DNA of 32,369 bases from Treponema sp. (GTDB lineage: Bacteria > Spirochaetota > Spirochaetia > Treponematales > Breznakiellaceae): positions 1 through 32,369 of the forward strand of contig JAITNP010000211.1 in assembly GCA_031290455.1 (NCBI GenBank), written 5' to 3'. A program made the translations under genes and the position numbers. Under the pieces are notes generated by a model. It was given only the letters and a program-made list of their open reading frames with translations, was not told the origin of the DNA and made no database searches. Below are positions 24,711-32,084 of this stretch, one piece after another (within the stretch, counting starts at the first letter, position 1; each line of letters opens with the position of its first letter).

Positions 24711-24833
24711 GTCCCTCAGCATTTCTTCAAGCTCACTGATAGTCTTCCCCCTGGGTCCAATGATCGGGGTAATCATTCAAGTATCCCAAGTACCAGCCAT
24801 CTTTTCCTGCCAATAGGTATAATCCAGTTCCAT
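24636..24833 (-). pseudogene. HicB-family antitoxin with two compensating frameshifts
   Basis: Reading the minus strand from an ATG at 24833 (AAAAAGGAG upstream), MELDYTYWQEK is followed, after a one-base loss in an A run, by DGWYLGYLNDYPDHWTQG and, after a one-base gain in a G run, by KTISELEEMLRDLYKLEQEENPQETPVRHIGKLTLI and a stop. The combined 65-residue product has the HicB pattern of an aromatic strand, TQGKTISELEE and a following helix. No HicA-like partner is visible in the bases before it. Both indels lie in homopolymers, so sequencing error is a possible alternative to decay. Confidence 0.65.
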
Positions 24834-24862
24834 ATTCTCCTTTTTGGGTATAGCGCAAGCAG

Positions 24863-24868
24863 ATTATA
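24863..24868 (-). promoter_or_regulatory. -10 box upstream of HicB remnant
   Basis: TATAAT on the minus strand lies about 30 bases before the HicB-like ATG, with AGGAG between. The -35 (TTCCGG at 16 bases) is weak. Confidence 0.35.
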
Positions 24869-24985
24869 CCCCTGACAGTCGTTGCCGGAACTGGTAGAAT
24901 GAACAGTGCAAAAAACGGCAGCAGCCCGGTTAAGGGTCGCCGCTTGGTTTGGATGAATATCCGATGAACGTTGCTTTAGTCTTGC

Positions 24986-25412
24986 TCAGTCCCCTTCTTT
25001 AATCCCAGCCATCATCTTGATTGTCAGAAGATATTTCATCAAATTCACCGGGAGTTCGGCTTCTCTGATAATCAGCATACACATTATTGTATCAATACAG
25101 CCCATCCTCTGGCAGTATTTGCCAGATTCGCACCGGATGTTGAGCCATAGATGGTGCCACTGGTGGTCCTGCCGGAAGCACATACTATGTTCTACGTTCA
25201 GTTGGCCCAGAGCAGGGACAGATAAGCCCCAGCCCTGAACCATGAACCGGGAGGGCCGCCAGACCACTTTGGCGAAGAAGGGGATCATCAAGGAGGTACA
25301 TCAACCACTTGTTATCTGAATAGAGTTCAAAAGAATCGGCGGTGAACATCGCTTCCGTTAGCAGCCTGTCGGACTTCCCCTGAATTTGGCGATTTTTATA
25401 TACTAATAGCAT
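24986..25412 (-). pseudogene. broken ORF of unknown function
   Basis: Two overlapping minus-strand frames (25185-25412 and 24986-25291) look like halves of one protein joined by a frameshift near GSGLGL: TEAMFTADSFELYSDNKWLMYLLDDPLLRQSGLAAL, then SVPALGQLNVEHSMCFRQDHQWHHLWLNIRCESGKYCQRMGCIDTIMCMLIIREAELPVN. I do not recognise the protein. Its start side is replaced by one arm of the 129-bp inverted-repeat element. It could equally be chance coding; the aromatic, Cys-rich stretch makes me favour a decayed gene. Confidence 0.35.
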
Positions 25413-25486
25413 ATATTTTGACTAAATTTTCAGACAAAATATATGACATTAGATGATATTTTGCTCAAAGTCCGACAGACTGCTAG
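25358..25486. mobile_element. 129-bp inverted-repeat element, MITE-like
   Basis: TTAGCAGCCTGTCGGACTT (25358-25376) and, inverted, CTAGCAGTCTGTCGGACTT (25468-25486) match at 17 of 19 positions and bound an AT-rich core. The core holds a perfect 11-base inverted repeat, CATATATTTTG (25410-25420) and CAAAATATATG (25435-25445), around a 14-base loop. There is no ORF and no obvious target-site duplication. The layout fits a miniature inverted-repeat element or a long hairpin. Confidence 0.55.
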
Positions 25487-25533
25487 GATTTTTCGCGTCC
25501 CCTTCCCCATCAGGGTTTCTTTGAAAGCGGTTC

Positions 25534-26916
25534 TTAATTTTGAAAGCCCTGCCGGATTTTAATATACAGCCGGTCCAGGGCCAGAGCGGGAGCCTGGTTA
25601 TAGGTACCTACGGAAACGAGGGCTTCCTTAACATGAGTGCCCCATAGGGTGGTATAGGGGATTCCTCCCGGACCGACATTCCCTTGGCGGAGGCTTTCGG
25701 AAACCAGGGTCAGGAGGCTGTTCAAAAACTGGGAAAATAAGGCCCGAACCTCAAAATTTTCCGCCCCCGCCAGCACTTTCGCGACAGTCCCCTGGGCATT
25801 CCTGAGAGGTCTCCCAAGGCCCGCGGCTTCTGCAATGGGGGCGGTATAGGCGCCTAAGCTGACAAGCCCCTCTGGTAAGGGGGAATCCCCCTTGTTCCGT
25901 AGATCGACCACCGTGGCGGAAGCCACCGAAGCGATGAAAAAGGCCGCCAAGGGCATGAGGATTTCCCCAGAAACCGGGAGAAATGCATCAAGGTAGGCGC
26001 TGATCCGCCCTGTAGATCCAGGAGGACGCCTTTGGGAGTCCCGGGGGCTTCCCGGAGCATCTTCAGCGGCCAGGGTTTCCGCGAACCGGGCATCCCGGAA
26101 TACCCGGCGTATCACCTCGGCTTCGATTGTCCTGGTCCGCTGGGTAAACCGGTAGGGCCTGAGCCGGGATAGAATGGTGGGGAGCAGGCTCTTTTCCCGG
26201 GAAGTGGTCAACAGGATGGTGAGCGATTCCGGGGGTTCCTCCAGGATTTTCAAGAGTGAATTCCGCGCCCCCTCCTGCATGTGGTCGGCATTTTCAATGA
26301 GGAGGAGTTTTCCCCTGCCCGTGGGAGCCAGATGGCTCCAATAAGCGGCCCGCCGGATGTGGGCAATCGGAATAAGGTCTCCAATACCTTCGGATTCAAG
26401 TTTTAAGGCGGTTTTGAGGATCCCATCGCAGCATTTTTTGATCTTTTCCTGTGGCGCCTCGCCAATTTCCTCCCAGGCCCCCAGGGTATCCAGGTCTTCC
26501 TCCAAGGATACCATATAGGCGCTTAGTTTTCCTATCTTGGGATCATCCTCCCAGAGAACCGGAGAAAAACGGGTCAGGAGTTTTCGTACCGACCGTATGA
26601 ACAGCAGCCTTGTCGCTGCTTCCGGCCCGTTTAAAAAGACGGCGGTAGCGGCGGCGATCTCTCCGGAAAAAGCACGGGGACCCAGGATCAGGAGGTCCGG
26701 GTGGGAAAGGAGCCGGTGCAGATCACAGGCATGACAGGTACAGTCTTCGGGAGCGGCGGGATTTTCGCAGGAGCGGATCCGTCCCAGTTCCAGGGCCGTC
26801 GTTCCCTTGCCTGAAGCGGAAGGACCGGCAAACAACATGGAAGGCGCTACGATGCCTTCGGTTATATCATTGGATAATTGGGTTACCGCGGGCTGCCCCA
26901 GAATATGGTCAAACAT
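25534..26916 (-). CDS. DNA polymerase III delta-prime-like clamp-loader subunit
   Basis: This is an AAA+ clamp-loader protein of the HolB/DnaX superfamily. It has MFDHILGQPAVTQLSNDI at the N-terminus, Walker A FAGPSASGKGTT, a Cys-rich zinc module (CENPAAPEDCTCHACDLH), GKLLLIENADHMQEGARNSLLKILEEPP as Walker B and sensor region, and TILLTTSREKSLLPTILSRLRPYRF with the SRC-like sensor-1/arginine region. At 460 residues it exceeds E. coli delta-prime (334), with an inserted segment around residues 90-180. It starts 6 bases after the cvpA-like stop and is last in the murG-cvpA operon. Delta-prime is more likely than gamma/tau because the C-terminal part lacks DnaX features. Confidence 0.85.
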   Translation of the reverse strand: MFDHILGQPAVTQLSNDITEGIVAPSMLFAGPSASGKGTTALELGRIRSCENPAAPEDCTCHACDLHRLLSHPDLLILGPRAFSGEIAAATAVFLNGPEAATRLLFIRSVRKLLTRFSPVLWEDDPKIGKLSAYMVSLEEDLDTLGAWEEIGEAPQEKIKKCCDGILKTALKLESEGIGDLIPIAHIRRAAYWSHLAPTGRGKLLLIENADHMQEGARNSLLKILEEPPESLTILLTTSREKSLLPTILSRLRPYRFTQRTRTIEAEVIRRVFRDARFAETLAAEDAPGSPRDSQRRPPGSTGRISAYLDAFLPVSGEILMPLAAFFIASVASATVVDLRNKGDSPLPEGLVSLGAYTAPIAEAAGLGRPLRNAQGTVAKVLAGAENFEVRALFSQFLNSLLTLVSESLRQGNVGPGGIPYTTLWGTHVKEALVSVGTYNQAPALALDRLYIKIRQGFQN

Positions 26917-26922
26917 GGCGGT

Positions 26923-27444
26923 CTATTCCTGCACTTCTTTTAATAACAGGGCGGCAACATTATCAACCGCTTCGCTGTGTATAAAGGGTAGAAGTTTTTC
27001 CGCAAAAATACTCCCCTCAAGAACCGGCCTTTCCTTAAAGAAAATGGGCTGAACAAGGTTCAGCACAGAAATCACCAAGGCCACCAGGACGATTCCTTCA
27101 ACCAGCCCAAAGAGAACCCCTAAAACACGATCCACCGCGCTCAATTTAACCAGTTGGATGATATCCTTGAGGATGTATTCCAGCACTTTAATCACCAAAA
27201 ACACGATAAAAAAGAGGATAATGAAGGCAAGGATTTCCGGGATGAATTGTACCTGCTCAAGAGAAGGGATTTTTTCCCGTACAAAGACCCCACCGTTTTT
27301 ATAGAAAAAGATCGCCCCCAGGAAGCCGAATACGACCGCCGCCATGGACAGCACTTCTTCGATAAATCCCCGGAGGGCACAACGGATGACAAAAATGAGG
27401 ATAAGAACGATGAAGATAATATCAATTGGGGCTAGACTGTTCAT
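26923..27444 (-). CDS. CvpA family membrane protein
   Basis: This is a small integral membrane protein with four hydrophobic segments. The start IDIIFIVLILIFVIRCALRGFIEEVLSMAAVVFGFLGAIFF is the CvpA/colicin V production pattern, and LSAVDRVLGVLFGLVEGIVLVALVISVL is the second conserved block. The track begins at 27483, but ATG 27444 (MNSLAPIDIIF) has GGAG 8 bases upstream and follows the murG stop by 13 bases, so 173 residues is preferred. The cellular role is unclear; relatives affect envelope stress resistance. Confidence 0.88.
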   Translation of the reverse strand: MNSLAPIDIIFIVLILIFVIRCALRGFIEEVLSMAAVVFGFLGAIFFYKNGGVFVREKIPSLEQVQFIPEILAFIILFFIVFLVIKVLEYILKDIIQLVKLSAVDRVLGVLFGLVEGIVLVALVISVLNLVQPIFFKERPVLEGSIFAEKLLPFIHSEAVDNVAALLLKEVQE

Positions 27445-27457
27445 AATACACGCTCCT

Positions 27458-28561
27458 TTATGGGTTGGTCTGGTGATTTTCAACGGTTTTTTGTAATACC
27501 TTTTCCAGGATAGTTTCGGTGATGATCTGTGCTCCGTCCCTGTCGCCGATTCGACCGGCAGCAGCGGCCATGGCCTTCCGTTTTTCCGCGTCCCTGGCGA
27601 TTGATGTAATGGTTTGTATCAGGACCTCCGGGGTCCCTGCCCCAAGTACCACTGCGGCGCCGGCCTTTTCAAAGAACCGGGCATTTTCCACCTGATCTCC
27701 CCGGGTTCCGGAACCCTGTAAGGGGATAAGCACCATGGGCCGCCCAACCGTGGCGCACTCCCAGATGGTTCCGGCTCCGCTTCTGCCCAGGACCAGTTCG
27801 GCGGCGGCAATAACATGGGGCATTTCCCCCCGTATATAAGGATAGGGCCGGTACCGTTCAGTGGCATCTCCCTCCTGAGCCGGACCGGTCTGGTGCACCA
27901 CCACGTACTGTCTCGTAAGTTCCGGAAGGCTTTCCCGGACCAGCTCGTTGATTTCCCGTGCCCCCTGGCTCCCCCCCAGGACCAGCAGGATCCGCTCCCC
28001 CGCTCCAACCTGGAGGAAGGCCCTTCCCCGGGCCGGATCCGCGCATCGAAATTCAGGACGCACGGGGTTGCCGGATAGGACGATACGATCTTGACAGGAC
28101 CGGGGGAAAAAAGCCGCCGTATCCTTATAGGTGGTGAATATCCTGTGGGCGAACCGGATATTCAGCTTTGTGGCAAGCCCCGGACTAAAATCCGATTCAT
28201 GGGTACATACAGGCACCCTCAGGGACGCGGCAGCAGCCACGGGGGGCACGCTCACGAAGCCGCCCTTGGAAAAAAGCATCGCCGGTTTTTCCCGTTTCAG
28301 GATGTTCCTGGCAACACAGAAACCCGCTCCTACCTTAAAAACATCCGTAACATTCTGTAACGAAACATAACGCCGCAGCTTGCCCGAGGGAATGCCGAAA
28401 AACTCGAATCCCGCATGCAAAACAATGGATTCATCCATGCCGGTATTGGAACCTATCCAAAAAACACGGTAATCCCCCTGTTTTTGTAAGTACGAAGCAA
28501 CCGCGAGACCGGGGTATATGTGTCCCCCGGTCCCCCCCCCTGCAAAAGCAATATGGACCAT
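27458..28561 (-). CDS. murG: UDP-N-acetylglucosamine:lipid II-precursor transferase MurG
   Basis: MurG makes lipid II from lipid I at the inner face of the membrane. The N-terminal glycine loop is MVHIAFAGGGTGGHIYPGLAVA, followed by GGFVSVPPVAAAASLRVPVCTHESDFSPG, LVLGGSQGAREINELV and the donor site GRSGAGTIWECATVGRPMVLIPLQGSGTRGDQVENARFFEKAGAAVVL. The track runs to 28669, but the family start is the ATG at 28561, giving 367 residues. No ribosome site precedes it. A G9 run encodes codons 8-10 of the glycine loop. It is first in a minus-strand operon with cvpA and the polymerase subunit. Confidence 0.96.
   Translation of the reverse strand: MVHIAFAGGGTGGHIYPGLAVASYLQKQGDYRVFWIGSNTGMDESIVLHAGFEFFGIPSGKLRRYVSLQNVTDVFKVGAGFCVARNILKREKPAMLFSKGGFVSVPPVAAAASLRVPVCTHESDFSPGLATKLNIRFAHRIFTTYKDTAAFFPRSCQDRIVLSGNPVRPEFRCADPARGRAFLQVGAGERILLVLGGSQGAREINELVRESLPELTRQYVVVHQTGPAQEGDATERYRPYPYIRGEMPHVIAAAELVLGRSGAGTIWECATVGRPMVLIPLQGSGTRGDQVENARFFEKAGAAVVLGAGTPEVLIQTITSIARDAEKRKAMAAAAGRIGDRDGAQIITETILEKVLQKTVENHQTNP
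28532..28540 (-). repeat. G9 homopolymer at the start of murG
   Basis: Coding strand GCAGGGGGGGGGACC encodes A-G-G-G-T of the GGGTGGH loop. A slip would abolish MurG. Confidence 0.9.
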
Positions 28562-28653
28562 ACTTAAAACTAAAGTATCCGCGGATTTTCCGCAATATAG
28601 GGGAACTTCAATGCGGAATAGGCTTAAAGCGAGACGAATTTCAATGGAGGCTC

Positions 28654-28682
28654 TTGCAAAACCCCTCATAAACCCATAAATT
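28654..28682 (+). promoter_or_regulatory. possible chemoreceptor promoter
   Basis: TTGCAA (28654-28659) is followed after 17 bases by TAAATT (28677-28682), 4 of 6 matches each. A good ribosome site, GGAGG, precedes the ATG at 28705. No clear sigma-28 pattern is seen. Confidence 0.3.
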
Positions 28683-28704
28683 ATGACTTGGAGGCTTAAG
28701 TATC

Positions 28705-30543
28705 ATGGTTAAATTATCGGTCGGTATAAAGCTTAAAGGCGGATTCATTATTGTCGCGCTCATCACGCTCATCATTGGTTTTATCGGGCTTTACGGGATT
28801 GTTACGCTTTCAAAGGAATTAGAATACATGGGCGAAAACCGTATTCCAGCCATGAGGATTTTACAGGATCTTGAATGTCAGCGGGTTGTGGTACGGCTCC
28901 AAGTCTATGAATGTATGGTAACCGAGGGAAGAAGCAACCGGCTTGAGACTCTGCAAAAGATAAAACAGACCAGGGTGGGCAGCTTTAAAGATGTTGATTC
29001 CAATTGGAATCAACTCGCAACGTTTCCCTTTAGAACCACAGAAGGCCAACGCCTTATGGGGACCCTTAAAGAAACATATAACAATTGGCGGGTATCATAC
29101 CATGCGGAAATGGATAAAGAGATTGATCGTCTTATCCAAATGAAAGAAAGTCCGGAGCTTGACGCGTTTTACGATTACTTCCAGGACAGACAGCTTGAGT
29201 TAAGTCCGCATACAGACCGGTTCAGCGCGGCCCTTAACGCATTGCTGGTTCAGCAGACCGCTACAACGAATACTAGTGTCGAGGATAGTTCCGCGATGGG
29301 GAAAAGGCTTTTCGTTGTGATGTTCATATTTATGGTTGCGGGTACAATATTAGCGGTTCTCCTTGGATTCATCATCGCGGGACTTATCGTTAAACCAATC
29401 AAAAGCGCGTTTGAATTACTCAAAACCATGTCCGAAGGCAATCTAACTCAAAAGATCGAATCCAAAAGCGATGATGAAATCGGTCAAATGTTAAATCTCC
29501 TCAATACTACCCAAGATGCGATTAAAACCCTTATTTTAGCAATCCGGGACAAGGCGAGTACCCTCTTCAACATCGGCAGCGAACTGACTTCCAACATGAC
29601 AAAGACTGCCACGGCAATTAGCGAGATCACCGCCAATGTCCAGAGCATCAAGCGCCGGGTCATCAACCAGAGCGCCTCCGTCACCGAGACTAACGCCACC
29701 ATGAAGCAAGTTACCGTCAACATCGACAAGCTCAATGGCCATGTGGAAAAGCAGATCTCCAGCGTGGCCCAATCCTCCTCCGCCATCGAGGAGATGCTCG
29801 CCAATATCCAGTCGGTCACCCAGACTCTCGTCAAAAACGCCGAAAATGTCAAGAATTTGGCGGAAGCCTCGGGAATCGGCCGCTCCGGCCTTCAGGAAGT
29901 AGCCGGCGACATTCAGGAAATCGCCCGGGAGTCAGAAGGTCTTCTGGAGATCAACGCCGTGATAAAAAACATCGCCAGCCAGACCAACCTCCTGTCCATG
30001 AACGCCGCCATCGAAGCCGCCCACGCCGGGGAAGCGGGGAAGGGCTTTGCCGTAGTGGCCGACGAAATCCGCAAGCTCGCCGAAAATTCCGGCGAACAGT
30101 CCAAGACCATTTCCATGGTCCTCAAGAAGATCAAGGAATCCATCGACAAAATTACCCGGTCCACCGACAAGGTGCTCAACAAGTTTGAAGCCATCGACGG
30201 CAGCGTCAGGACCGTGTCGGACCAGGAAGAGAACATCCGGAACGCCATGGAGGAACAGGGCGCCGGGAGCAAGCAGATCCTGGAGGCTATCAGCCAATTG
30301 AAAGAAATTACCCAATTGGTCAAGGGCGGGTCGGTGGAAATGTTTGAAGGGAGCAAAGAAGTTATCAAGGAAAGTAAGAATCTGGAACTGGTAACCCAGG
30401 AGATCACCACCGGGATGAACGAGATGGCCACCGGCGCGGATCAGATCAACATCGCGGTGGACCGGGTGAATACTATCAGCGGTGCCAACAAGGAAAATAT
30501 CGACATCTTGATCCGGGAAGTTTCGCGCTTTAAGGTGGAATGA
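28705..30543 (+). CDS. methyl-accepting chemotaxis protein
   Basis: This is a transmembrane chemoreceptor of 612 residues. TM1 lies near residues 12-34 ([23 protein letters not shown]). A mostly helical periplasmic domain of about 165 residues, of the four-helix-bundle type, follows. TM2 is near 203-226 ([26 protein letters not shown]), then a HAMP domain ([22 protein letters not shown]). The signalling domain has the hairpin tip [35 protein letters not shown] near residues 427-461. No C-terminal CheR-binding pentapeptide is seen. Codon choice changes sharply near 29560, with the signalling part GC-richer than the sensor part. The ligand is unknown. Confidence 0.95.
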   Translation: MVKLSVGIKLKGGFIIVALITLIIGFIGLYGIVTLSKELEYMGENRIPAMRILQDLECQRVVVRLQVYECMVTEGRSNRLETLQKIKQTRVGSFKDVDSNWNQLATFPFRTTEGQRLMGTLKETYNNWRVSYHAEMDKEIDRLIQMKESPELDAFYDYFQDRQLELSPHTDRFSAALNALLVQQTATTNTSVEDSSAMGKRLFVVMFIFMVAGTILAVLLGFIIAGLIVKPIKSAFELLKTMSEGNLTQKIESKSDDEIGQMLNLLNTTQDAIKTLILAIRDKASTLFNIGSELTSNMTKTATAISEITANVQSIKRRVINQSASVTETNATMKQVTVNIDKLNGHVEKQISSVAQSSSAIEEMLANIQSVTQTLVKNAENVKNLAEASGIGRSGLQEVAGDIQEIARESEGLLEINAVIKNIASQTNLLSMNAAIEAAHAGEAGKGFAVVADEIRKLAENSGEQSKTISMVLKKIKESIDKITRSTDKVLNKFEAIDGSVRTVSDQEENIRNAMEEQGAGSKQILEAISQLKEITQLVKGGSVEMFEGSKEVIKESKNLELVTQEITTGMNEMATGADQINIAVDRVNTISGANKENIDILIREVSRFKVE

Positions 30544-30565
30544 ACCGGACTTTTATCATGGAGTG

Positions 30566-30589
30566 CTTGTGAAACTTCAGTTTTGCAAG
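30566..30589 (+). terminator. hairpin after chemoreceptor gene, weak terminator candidate
   Basis: CTTGTGAAACTTCAGTTTTGCAAG can fold as a 10-pair RNA stem (two G-U pairs) with a TTCA loop, 23 bases past the stop. There is no T-tract after it, so termination is doubtful. Confidence 0.35.
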
Positions 30590-30611
30590 AACTTCAATTA
30601 ATAATTAATAA
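30583..30611 (+). promoter_or_regulatory. promoter candidate for methylaspartate ammonia-lyase gene
   Basis: TTGCAA (30583-30588) is followed after exactly 17 bases by TAATAA (30606-30611) in an AT-rich stretch. The predicted start lies about 20 bases before the GTG start codon at 30637. Confidence 0.4.
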
Positions 30612-30636
30612 AGATTAATAAATGAGGAGAAAAACG

Positions 30637-31872
30637 GTGAAGATTGTAAAGGCGATCTGTGCACCCGGGCGCACGGGGTTCTTTTTCGATGATCAGCGGG
30701 CCATCAAACAGGGGGCACAGGCGGACGGTGGGAGTTACTCCGGGACGCCGGTAACCCCTGGGTTCAAGGCGGTGCGTCAGGCGGGGGAGTCGATTTCGGT
30801 GATGCTGGTCCTGGAGGATGGACAGGTGGCTTATGGGGACTGCGCTGCGGTACAGTATTCCGGGGCCGGTGGGCGGGACCCCCTCTTTCTGGCCCAGGAC
30901 TTTATCCCGGTCATTGAGGAGCATATTTTCCCCTGGCTCGTGGGAAAAGAAGCGGATAGTTTCCGTACCCTCGCGGGGGAGCTGGAACATAAGACCATTG
31001 ACGGCAAACGGCTCCATACCGCCATTCGGTACGGGGTATCCCAGGGGATCCTTGACGCGGTGGCCCGGGCGAACAAGAAGCTCATGTGCGAAGTCGTGGC
31101 CGGGGAATACGGTCTCACGGTCCGCCCCGAACCAGTACCCATCTTCACCCAGAGCGGCGACACCCGGTACGACAATCCCGATAAGATGATCATCAAGGGC
31201 GCCCAGGTATTACCCCATGGGCTTATCAACAATGTAAAGACTAAGCTTGGTGAAAAGGGAGAACTCCTCCTGGACTACGTTACATGGCTCCGGAACCGGA
31301 TACAGCAGCTCCGCTTGAGCGATTCCTACGCACCGGTACTGCACCTGGATGTGTACGGTACCATCGGCCAGGTGTTTGGTAATGATAACTACGGAGGGAT
31401 GGCGGATTACCTTGCTACGTTGAGTAAGGCCGCCGCACCCTTCAAGCTGCGGATCGAAGGACCCATGGACGTGGAGGACCGGGAAAAGCAGATGCGGGCA
31501 TTGGCTGCGCTGACTACGCTCGTGGACGAGCGGGGTATCCCCGTGGAAATTGTGGCTGATGAGTGGTGCAATACCCTTGAAGACATCCGCTACTTCGCCG
31601 ATAACCGGGCAGGCCACATGGTGCAGATCAAGACTCCGGACCTGGGGGGAATCGGCAACATCGTGGAGGCGGTACTCTACTGCAAACAAAAGGGCATTGG
31701 CGCGTACCAGGGAGGCACCTGCAACGAGACCGACCGGTCCGCTCAGGTATGCGTCCACCTGGCCATGGCCACCCGGCCCGACCAGATCCTCGCGAAGCCT
31801 GGTATGGGGGTGGATGAGGGGTACATGATCGTCTACAACGAGATGCAGCGGATCATCGCCCTGCTGAAATAG
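30637..31872 (+). CDS. methylaspartate ammonia-lyase
   Basis: This enolase-superfamily enzyme interconverts 3-methylaspartate with mesaconate plus ammonia, the second step of glutamate fermentation by the methylaspartate route. Recognisable blocks are CAPGRTGFFFDDQRAIKQGA, DGQVAYGDCAAVQYSGAGGRDPLF, RLHTAIRYGVSQGILDAVA, metal ligands in HLDVYGTIG, RIEGPMDVEDR and VADEWCN, the catalytic Lys in QIKTPDLGGIGN, and QGGTCNETDRSAQ. The track starts at ATG 30622, but that region is the ribosome site itself (GAGGAG at 30624-30629); GTG 30637, 7 bases on, gives MKIVKAICAPGRTG, the family start, and 411 residues. No glutamate mutase gene lies in the window. Confidence 0.95.
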   Translation: MKIVKAICAPGRTGFFFDDQRAIKQGAQADGGSYSGTPVTPGFKAVRQAGESISVMLVLEDGQVAYGDCAAVQYSGAGGRDPLFLAQDFIPVIEEHIFPWLVGKEADSFRTLAGELEHKTIDGKRLHTAIRYGVSQGILDAVARANKKLMCEVVAGEYGLTVRPEPVPIFTQSGDTRYDNPDKMIIKGAQVLPHGLINNVKTKLGEKGELLLDYVTWLRNRIQQLRLSDSYAPVLHLDVYGTIGQVFGNDNYGGMADYLATLSKAAAPFKLRIEGPMDVEDREKQMRALAALTTLVDERGIPVEIVADEWCNTLEDIRYFADNRAGHMVQIKTPDLGGIGNIVEAVLYCKQKGIGAYQGGTCNETDRSAQVCVHLAMATRPDQILAKPGMGVDEGYMIVYNEMQRIIALLK

Positions 31873-31974
31873 CCCCTTTCAAAATGCCGGCACAGGAAAA
31901 GATTAGAATGAAAAAGCTCATGATTCTGCCGCTGCTTGATGCGGTGGATACCTAAACCGAAAAAAAGAAGAAAA

Positions 31975-32047
31975 CCGCAACGTTTAAAGAAGGGAGAAAT
32001 GGAGTTTTGTATTAAAAATTTCTTTTAACTTCTTTGAAACGTTGCGG
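31975..32047. repeat. 73-bp imperfect inverted repeat
   Basis: CCGCAACGTTTAAAGAAG (31975-31992) pairs with CTTCTTTGAAACGTTGCGG (32029-32047) with one bulged base. Inside, AGAAAT and ATTTCT extend the pairing toward a short loop. It lies about 100 bases past the lyase stop and 38 bases from the Rpn-like stop. It could terminate either gene, or be a small mobile-element remnant. There is no clear T-tract. Confidence 0.6.
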
Positions 32048-32084
32048 CTAAAAAATTCGAAGTCCTTAACCGGTTGACATTGAT

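Larger units (their letters stand above)
24834..25533. other. gene-poor remnant region
   Basis: Apart from the HicB promoter, the broken ORF and the inverted-repeat element listed separately, I see no supported gene, tRNA or clear terminator in this 700-base stretch. It separates the importer operon (plus) from the polymerase/cvpA/murG operon (minus). Confidence 0.6.

Noticed and set aside
24834-24985. Search for a HicA toxin next to the HicB remnant
   Set aside because: None of the frames I translated by hand on the minus strand shows HicA motifs.
31908-31955. 15-codon ORF MKKLMILPLLDAVDT after the lyase gene
   Set aside because: Too short, with no family match; could be the broken start of a gene but cannot be supported.
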